Part shown: positions 56,608 through 64,000 of the stretch, piece by piece
Layout of the letters: each line of letters begins with the position of its first letter
How positions within the stretch are numbered: the first letter of the stretch is position 1
DNA from: Didymella arachidicola
Taxonomy: Eukaryota > Ascomycota > Dothideomycetes > Pleosporales > Didymellaceae
Assembly (NCBI GenBank): GCA_016630955.3
Contig: CM049998.1
Coordinates: 558,001 to 622,000 of the forward strand
Reading direction: 5' to 3'
Length of the DNA stretch: 64,000 nt
Position numbers and translations under genes: made by a program
Notes under the pieces: generated by a model
Seen by the model: the letters and a program-made list of their open reading frames with translations, nothing else
Told to the model about the DNA's origin: nothing
Databases searched by the model: none

Positions 56608-57389
56608 ATGTCTGCCGTCTCCAGGTCAATTGGCTCCCGCTTCCTCGCGCCTGCGCTGCGGCCCTCTGCGACACGCGCCTTTGCCCCCGCATACCGCACA
56701 TATTCGACCAACGAGGACATTCCCCACCAGCACAAGACGACCTCCGAAGATGCGCCCGCTGTTCCCCTGAAGAGCGAATCTACCCAGATCAGGAAGGAGA
56801 ATGCTGCCGAGGGAATGAGGCATGCGCCGGACTACAACGTCGCCGTCGACTACAGGACCTCGTGCGTTGCTCTGGATCGCAACCAATCAAGAGCCAGCTA
56901 ATGAAGCGTATAGCAACTTCTCCCCTATTCCCAAGCGTGTCATGGACGGCAGCGAGCCTGGCGAGAGTGTGGCTGCGGCTGTTCTGTCCGGTGCTCCTGT
57001 CGACCTCCAGGCCCGCCAAGTTCGGTACGGCAATCCCCCATGAGTCGCAGCACAATCGGCATACTGACCCTTGTTGCAGCATCTACAAACCTGCGAAGAC
57101 CGCCACACAGTCTGGAGACTGGACATCAGAGCACTGGCTCATGGACTGGGATGTCCTCGCCAAGGGACACCGTTGGGAAAACCCTCTTATGGGATGGGCC
57201 TCGTCTGCTGACTTCATGAACGGCCAGCGCCTGCAGTTCAAGTCCAAGGAGGATGCCATCAACTTCGCTAACAAGCAGGGCTACGAGTATTTCGTCCAGG
57301 AGCCCAACGTCCGCAAGTTCGTCCCCAAGGCGTACGCCAACAACTTCACACACGTTCCCGGAAAGTTGAAGCAGGTCAGGACGAAGTAA
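56608..57389 (+). CDS. NDUFS4: NADH:ubiquinone oxidoreductase NDUFS4-type subunit (complex I)
   Basis: Three exons: 56608-56861, 56914-57024 and 57080-57389, giving 224 residues. Mitochondrial presequence: SRSIGSRFLAPALRPSATRA, followed by PAYRTYST. The conserved NDUFS4 domain reads QVRIYKPAKTATQSGDW, then WLMDWDVLAKGHRWENPLMG, WASSADFMNGQRLQFKSKED, AINFANKQGYEYFVQEPNVR and FVPKAYANNFTHVPG. The core motif RIYKP is built across intron 2. NDUFS4 is a peripheral-arm subunit required for assembly of the NADH-dehydrogenase module; its Neurospora counterpart is the 21 kDa subunit. All junctions are GT-AG. Confidence 0.97.
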
Positions 57390-58446
57390 GGGATGGAGAG
57401 AGGATGAAATATCACGTGTATATACTGGCTCAAGTTTACTTCTCTTTTGTTATCCTTCTGGACGGAATTCACTCGTCCCGTGATGTCTGTTCAACAGACC
57501 GAGGAAGCAGCCGCTGACAGACTGTCCGCGGCCAAAGCAACAAGCGCATTGCACCCTCTTCCTCGCTTGTGCCCATCACTGACACCGTTCCCCCAGTTTG
57601 CACTGCACTAATATCAAGTGCACGATCATCACCAAAGGGAAGAGCTTGGATCTAGGCACGATTGTAAAGGCTTGTCTCATACCGCTTTCTTTCGCCTGTG
57701 GCGTCGTGCAGTGGCTAGATTTTACCCCCTCTTTGATCTCATAGACAAGAACGCCAAACGATGTTCTCGGAACCAACATCAAGATAAGAGGATGACGTTT
57801 GACGGTTGTCATTGCTTGCACTGACTTGTGCATGTATGCTTCTGTGTAAGTTGCACCTTCAGGTTACACCGCACTAGTTCAGCAACGTCGGGTTCTTTGC
57901 AGCATCACTGTCTGCGAGTGCAGCATTTGATAGAAGAGACAAGATTTCCGATAATGTTCTTGTTGGCACAGGTCCCCGTCACTCGTGCGGAGGTTCTGCT
58001 AGTCCTCAGAGGTTGCTGCGGTAGCTCCTTCCTCGTCTTCACTTTCCTTCTCCCACCCACGCAAACGTTTCACGGCTTGACACCAATCTCTCGCCCTTTC
58101 CTGGACTTTGCATCTTGTCGCGACCCGTCTTATTACAGGCATGACTCTCCTGCTGTCGAGGGCTCTCATCTGCTCCTGCGTACCTTGAGGCGAGAGCATC
58201 ACACGCGGTGATTTCAGCTATCTTCTCACGGTGAAAAGAAGAACGACAAGAGAAGTGGGCAAACCTCTTCCGTCAACTCCAAGCTGCTTTCCTCCACCAC
58301 ACTCGCACCCGCGAAATTTTGTTGATCCATGAGCAACCCTTCTCACAGTATGATCACCTGTCGCACAGCAACATTCAGTGCTAACTCTAGATGCCAGAAG
58401 ACCAGTATTTGCTCCTGTCGAGGCTTCCTCGCGTTCGACGATCACA
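57390..58446. other. Intergenic, no gene supported
   Basis: About 1.06 kb with the NDUFS4 3' side and the promoter of the small gene at 58447. A 127-codon plus frame at 57828-58211 has no recognisable domain. Confidence 0.35.
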
Positions 58447-58758
58447 ATGGGCCGCGGTGGCTATGACCTGACCGACCCTAGCGCGGGGAAGTCAGCCATG
58501 GGCGCTGCTGTCTACAAGTGGGAGGGCGATAAACGAAAACAACGCGAGGTGAGCTCCTAAAAGCCTTCGTGTCTCCCATATCTGATCGCGCTTAGGGCGC
58601 CTCAGTCGAAGTGGCTGCTGCCGAGCTCGAGGCCAAGCTTGAGCGATCAAAGAAGAGTCGCGCTTTCAAGGTAAACTCGTCTGTAACGTGTTGCGTGTAT
58701 TCTTGTGCTGATCTGTTGTCTACAGGATGCGAAGAGAGAGGCTGCCTTGAAGCGCTAG
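58447..58758 (+). CDS. Small conserved-looking basic protein, 69 residues
   Basis: Three exons: 58447-58548, 58596-58670 and 58726-58758. It reads MGRGGYDLTDPSAGKSAMGA, then YKWEGDKRKQRE, GASVEVAAAELEAKLERSKK, SRAFKDAKREAALKR. Donors are GTGAGC and GTAAAC, both acceptors are AG, both introns phase 0, and the 3' exon is 11 codons including the stop. The second half forms a basic amphipathic helix. Short proteins of this type occur widely in filamentous ascomycetes, but I cannot name a function. The tidy three-exon model and strong Kozak-type context make coding likely. Confidence 0.7.
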
Positions 58759-60570
58759 CTGTACCATCGTGGACTTCGCGAGAGCTGGCCTCTGCCTATC
58801 TATTCGGAGAACTCTGGGCTCAGCTTGACTAAGCTTTGAGTGAGGGCTCTTCGTCACAGTCGCACTTGTCAATGGAGAGAAGTAACACAGCGCGTTCGGT
58901 TCATCCCGCAGTTCGCAGAACGAGACAATTACTCATAATGGAGTCGAGGGAACATAATCATATGGCTTCCATAATCGAAGCACCATAGACCACACACAAT
59001 ATACTATCAAGCTCCGTCACAGCTACCCGATTTTTCGATCGTCATTACCTTCGTTGACCTATCCAGCAATTCGCCTAACTCAACTTAGAAGAAAGCTCCT
59101 ACAAACCCGTTTAGCCATTGACCCAGACCACAAAGCATACACACCCACTGACACCTGTATCACTCAAAGATTCCACCACTACATCAACGGCGACATGAAA
59201 TGCGTCGAGCGCCTTATCGTCTTTTACGCCGTCTTGAGGTTTGACTGAATACTCTTCCCTGAGAGGACGCGGATGAGCCACTTTCACAGGCTCATCTGTA
59301 TGTAAGGTATGCTAGCAACGTGGAATGGCGGACACACCAGCACAACAAGGATAGGATGAGACTTTCATAGCAGGTCATCACAGTAAGCTTTAATTCGTGT
59401 TCTCTGAGGGCCATTCCAAGTTCGTCTCACGCACGGTCGTGTGCGTGGACCAAACCGCACAGCTCTTGGTGGTAAAGTTAGAGGTGATGACCATCACTAA
59501 CCTCAAGTGCGTCACTTGAACTGGACATTTGAAGACGCGAACGAAGCTTGAGCGGCGATAAGTGGTTCCGCCTTTTCGTGTCGAGCACTGGACCTCGTTA
59601 CCAATCCAACTATAATCTCCAAAGACATCTTTAGTCTAGAAGAGTTTATGGGATCACCGCCGAACGCTTCCGAATACGAATGATAGGGAGTGCCGCGTTC
59701 AACCCTGGCTTCGACTGACGCGCATCTTTCGTACTCATCTTTTTGCTGCGAAGATGGAGTGGATTGCCTTATAAGTCTCGAAAGCCCAAAAGAAGTGTAT
59801 TTGAACCAAAAGAGACACCCAAATCATAGGCATATGATTTCTTTCTAGATAATCAACGCGTTTGCACAAGATCAGGGAGCATTGAGGGCAAAGGGAGCCA
59901 GTGAGGGCTTTACTGAGGGCATCAAATACCAAGTCGGGTGAATTTTATCAGCACGCTATACTCAACCTTCACAGCCGAAGCCTGAGTCTCTGCGATACGG
60001 GAGGATTGGTATTACATCGTCTCTTCAATGACAATGCTGTAGATTATCTTGACCTGGACGTAGAGTTTCATTGAAATGTTTCATGACAGATCCTGCCGCT
60101 CCTTCCCTCAAAACCAGCCAAGGCAATGACCAGAGTCAGTGGAGATCAACGTCCTCAAATGATAAGGTACTCTTTGTCCAAAAGACAGATTACAGGGCTG
60201 GGTCGTAATGGCAGACTCTTCCAGCGCAGGCTCATTGCTCTGAAGAGGGCGCCAACAGCCTGCGATCCGTTATTACGCCGATACGAACCACTCTTATAAG
60301 ACTGCTCTTGAAACACTGGCTGTTCCCCGATACCTTCCAGTATGTCACTATTTATATTATGCATTATGCAGTCTATCGCTAAGGTCTGCATGCAGGTCGC
60401 TAAAAGGCCGAGCACTGGGTAGCAGTCAAATCTGATCCAGCAGCAGACTGCTCAACCCATCATGATGCCTCGTCCATGTACAATGCTTCCATGTTCCCAT
60501 AATGATTCGCAATGTCGCTTCGCCGGTCTATGCAACGGTCAAGATCCACATGTCCTTAATATATCTGCGC
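58759..60570. other. 1.8 kb interval without a supported gene
   Basis: AT-richer than most of the window. Open frames on both strands stay below 90 codons and have no motif. No tRNA, rRNA or transposon end is found. Confidence 0.35.
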
Positions 60571-60920
60571 CGACAATGCGCTCTGCCTCCACTCTCCCCT
60601 CGATGTAATCCACCGCACACTCCTCACTATGCTCAGGGCCCACGGCGCCCTCAAGCTTCGCGCCGATGATGTTTGCAAAGTACTTTGCGTTGGGCTGGTC
60701 TTCAACTCGGGGGTCGCCGAGTTTGTCGCTTGAGACTGCGCTGCTACAGAAGTAGCCACAAGAGCGGCGACACTTGTGCTCTGCGCTTGGAAAGAGCTAG
60801 CAGTGGAGATGCTGTTGGCTTGAGCAGTGCTCTTCACGGTCGATGTGATCAGCGTAGGAGTAGGACTAGCGAGCTGGGCTTGGGCATCCTGCACCTGACC
60901 CTCCTGCGTAGCATCGGTGC
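60556..60920 (-). pseudogene. Orphan coding-like segment (Ala/Ser/Thr linker), no start found
   Basis: One minus-strand frame reads AQAQLASPTPTLITSTVKST and more Ala/Ser/Thr, as in a secreted-protein linker. It is preceded directly by an in-frame stop and a CACAG acceptor, and has no ATG. A second frame continues with SSDKLGDPRVEDQPNAKYFA, then NIIGAKLEGAVGPEHSEECA and VDYIEGRVEAERIVGADIL, with codon use typical of a real gene. The two could be joined by a short intron or a frameshift. No upstream exon is seen. I take it as either the 3' end of an unrecognised gene or a gene relic. Confidence 0.35.
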
Positions 60921-61114
60921 CAGAGATCTGTGACCATGGTCAATTCACATTCTCTATCAAGATACCAAAGGAACAAGCAAGCGTGAGAAGTGGTCTAGAT
61001 ACAACAAAGCCAGTATGCACTAGCATAAAACATTAAGTCGTCAATCATAAAGATCATGCCGTCTACCCATCCCAGCCACGTCACACTTCATCAGGATCAT
61101 GTCTTGGGTGCCCC

Positions 61115-61920
61115 CTATTGCGCCAGCATTGCCAGCCTGCGGCCCAGGAAACCACCACGCTTGCTCTTCGTCTTCTTCGCACTCACAGCTTTAATCGCAT
61201 CTCGCGTAGGCCCAAAAAACTTGGTTGCCATCTTTTCATTCCCAGTGTCGTTGGGGTGCTCGCCATCCGTAGTATCCTTAACGGGATCAAAGTCGGCGAA
61301 GTTGTCAACAGCGGTCACTGGACTGTCGCGCGTGCTTTTGCTGGGCGCGTACTGCTTTATTGCTGCGTTCAATTTGACGATGCCGTCTGCTGCGGTCTGG
61401 GGCCAACGCGCAGTGTCTAGGGGCAGCAGGTTAGAGAAGATGATGTGTATTTTGGGGTTCTTTGCGCGCATCTGGCCAATAAGGGTGTCGTATGCTTTGA
61501 GAATATCGCCTGTAGGCTTCTTGCCAATCAGGACATCGTTGGTACCGAGCAGCATGAGGATGACATCAGGAGGGTTTTGATCCAGCCAGACGGTCAGGTT
61601 GCCTTTGGCGACATAGTCTACTGCTTGCGAACCCGGGTGGCCTTCATGGTCTTGGTCGACGTCGGTCCCGCCGCATGTGCTCTTTTGTGAACCGACAAAA
61701 TCGAAGTTTGTAACTTTATCATTGCGAAGTTTGGTCTGGAGGTTTGCACGCCAACATCTCTAGATGGGTGTTAGTGTGGGTACAGATCCACCAGAATTTT
61801 TGCAACTGAACTTACACTGACTATCGAGGCACCAAATGGCATGACCTTGACTGTTTGTTGAGCGCTGACTTGAGCCACAACAGTGAGTAGCCCGAAGGCA
61901 AGAGCACCAAGCTTGACCAT
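61115..61920 (-). CDS. Secreted SGNH/GDSL-type hydrolase
   Basis: Two exons: 61816-61920 and 61115-61759, giving 249 residues. A signal peptide (ALAFGLLTVVAQVSA) precedes QQTVKVMPFGASIV, the first block of SGNH hydrolases, where the usual Gly-Asp-Ser is Gly-Ala-Ser. The following CWRANLQTKLRND matches the carbohydrate esterase 3-like group, then TCGGTDVDQDHEGHPGSQA, VILMLLGTNDVL (block III with Asn) and DGEHPNDTGNEKMA (block V with the catalytic Asp-x-x-His). Such enzymes deacetylate plant cell-wall polysaccharides or hydrolyse esters. The C-terminal basic tail (KKTKSKRGGFLGRRLAM) is unusual for a secreted protein. Confidence 0.9.
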
Positions 61921-64000
61921 CCTGGAATCCCGGATGTGTGCGGAGATGGCCTGGCAGACCGCGGAAGGGGCTCGAGTATGTACAGGATTAGAAGTATACT
62001 GATACCGAAATCCTTGGGTCGAATTCTCGAGAAAGAAGTTCGGAGTGCCGATGTCAATACGGATGGGGCGTTTTAGTTTATAGGGATGTTCTCCAGATAC
62101 GAATGATCAACCAGCCGTCCACGGTATTGCCGTCAGGAGATGGAGCTAGGCTTATATTGGAGCTAAGATATGCTTCCACTCGCTTTCAGCCAGGGCTCCA
62201 GGAGTAGAATTGTGGGCCGTGCGTCGCGAGGCGTACTGGGGCTGTCTTCGTAAAGGCACGACTGAACTTGATGTGGAAACACGTGTAGTTGCGAATTTGA
62301 GGTAGTAACAATGGAGAAGATTCGGTCTTTTGGAAGAAGGCGTGATTGGATACTTGCTTCTCGCTTCTGGGCGTTTTCAAACGAAACGGAATTGGCGACT
62401 TTATAAACCTCAGCATGGTGTGAGAAAGGCTAGCTCCAGACAGCAGCGGCGGCCTTGCGCCTGCTCACGTAGTGTGCGCCTCCATGGAGCGCCCGCCCAA
62501 AGATCACCACAAAAAATACACATCTGCCGTAAGCCAACGCCATGTCGCTAGCTACGCAAGGTCTAGGAACGGCTGGTTGCCCGAAAGTGAGGATGCGGCT
62601 GTGCCCTTGGATGCATGCACACTCCCGAACGATGCGTTTGGACTAGTGCAGCTCTAAAAGCGTGCGATCCTAGGGGTCCAGCCCGCGGAAACCGACCAAC
62701 ACCAAAGTGCTCTTACTACGTAGAGCCAGCGACTAGGGCCTGAACACAAATGTGGATGTCCGGGCCCCAGGCAGGCTGTGGTGTAAAGTGCAGAGCCCTA
62801 CATTGTCCGGCGAAGTCACGTCAAAATCTTACCGGACTGCACACCTCTTGGTGAGGGCACGATGCGGATTGGTGTATTGGGGGATGATAAACCACCGAAG
62901 TGAGCCAGCCACGAGCTCAGGTCGTAGGCTAGAGACGCCCAATTCCCCAGGGCGTCATTGCCACATCGCGACGTCCTGAGTCGGGTGCAGATGGCGTTTG
63001 AAGGCAGCTGCGCGAGCGTCATGATGATGGGAAAGTGTTGCCGATCTGACTTGCTCGAGGAAAGATCTGACTCGGCGGCTTATGGGTGTGGTTGCGTTGT
63101 TCACGAGCGGCACGATGTTTTGACGGTGTTGATGTCTGAGGATGCAGAAATCGGAGCTCTCGACGGAGTGCAGCCTCCCCGGATCCAAATGCGTTACATG
63201 CTTACTTCAGAAACACAACTGTCGCATCGCACTCAGGATCATCGTTGATCCATCTCAACAGCGACCAAAGCCAACAGCCGTAAGTCGTTTGCAAATGGAC
63301 ACAAGGCAGCAGAGGTTCTCCGGCCTCTCTTTCTCGTATTTTGGCCAACGGACGCTACCTCCGTAGGCGGTCAGAGATGCAAAAAGGATCCACTACATTA
63401 TGATACTCGCTGGTCGTGCTTTGCAGCAGCGCAGAAACCGTGACCTCTGCTAATATCGTGAGTTCAAGGGTCCGGTACCGTCAGACACCTGGTCGCTGAT
63501 CAGGTACCGTCTCGGTCCTTCATTTGGATATACGTGTTGCGAACTCTGCCTTTCATCGTAGATGGCAGTCGATGCAACGTCTCGGAAGGGCGGACACGTC
63601 AACTTGACCCGTATATTGGCAGTAGTATCTCAGCCAACTACCTCTAGATACCTCTCGAGCTCGTCTCGTACCCACGTGTTCTTCAAGCGAGTGCGACCAC
63701 TCGAAGCTAACGCACCGAGCGCAATCTTGGACCAACAAATAGCCGGCGCGATGTACAAATTTAGCTGCATCTTACTCAATCCTTCGGCACGGCTTCTGGG
63801 CCTGTCCGAAACTTCTGTGTCGGTGATGGAGGCCAAGCCCATGAGCTACATGTGTACAAGTGCAAGGGCCAGCCCAATCAGCCAGCACAACCAGTGAGAA
63901 AGCGTGCATCCGGCGCGCCCGCGCGCTGCGAAGGTAGAACGCACGTGTGCGAGTGAGTTGCGCGCGTGGTCAGCTGCAGTGGACGCTGGCGTTCTGCGGC
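61921..64000. other. Right-edge interval without a supported gene
   Basis: About 2.1 kb to the window end. The SGNH promoter lies at the left. A plus frame of 111 codons (63562-63897) and opposing minus frames show no domain. A gene starting beyond the edge cannot be excluded. Confidence 0.35.

Noticed and set aside
1..64000. CRISPR arrays, bacterial operons or ribosomal RNA
   Set aside because: No regularly spaced repeats or rRNA sequence are seen; the window is intron-bearing fungal nuclear DNA.

Overview
This 64 kb window is nuclear DNA of a filamentous ascomycete. Most genes carry short GT-AG introns (about 45-100 bp) with CTRAC-like branch sites, intergenic distances are short, and the gene content is fungal: PTH11-type 7TM proteins, a Sat4/Hal4-type kinase, Svf1, She9 and a BioDA fusion. 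The 2EXR/F-box-like gene, the secreted tyrosinase and the divergent histone H4 variant fit a dothideomycete best, but no single sequence here fixes the order or genus.

Layout. 1-3.4 kb, all on the minus strand: 5' part of a CCDC25/Jlp2-like gene, a divergent histone H4 variant and Svf1. 4.4-10.1 kb, plus strand: Hal-type kinase and a membrane-anchored GNAT-like protein. 10.7-13.9 kb, minus strand: MOZART1 and MLH1. 14.3-26.9 kb: a 2EXR-like protein, three different multi-pass membrane proteins (16.1, 20.3 and 25.2 kb), She9 of the mitochondrial inner membrane, and a HAD phosphatase divergent from She9. 28.9-37.1 kb, plus strand: secreted tyrosinase, NECAP-type endocytic adaptor, secreted M28 aminopeptidase and an FAD amine/amino-acid oxidase. 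Then a relic of a 2-hydroxyacid dehydrogenase and GCP4 (minus strand). 40.3-46.0 kb: an uninterrupted biotin cluster, bioB, bioF and the fused bioDA. 46.3-49.8 kb: a hypothetical protein, an SRPBCC protein and an apparently complete Fot1/pogo-type DNA transposon. 50.5-54.7 kb: a 1363-residue disordered protein. 55.7-57.4 kb: divergent genes for ATP synthase subunit f and complex I NDUFS4. 58.4 kb: a 69-residue conserved-looking small protein. 61.1-61.9 kb: a secreted SGNH hydrolase. The remaining stretches show no gene I can support.

How the genes fit together. bioF, bioDA and bioB supply the committed steps from pimeloyl-CoA to biotin, and BioF ends in a peroxisomal-type tripeptide (ARL). 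MOZART1 and GCP4 act in the same gamma-tubulin complex but lie 26.5 kb apart, so this may be chance. ATP17 and NDUFS4, both OXPHOS parts, share a 249 bp divergent promoter. The most unusual observation is in the histone H4 variant: one intron needs to start with CT instead of GT for the histone fold to stay in frame.
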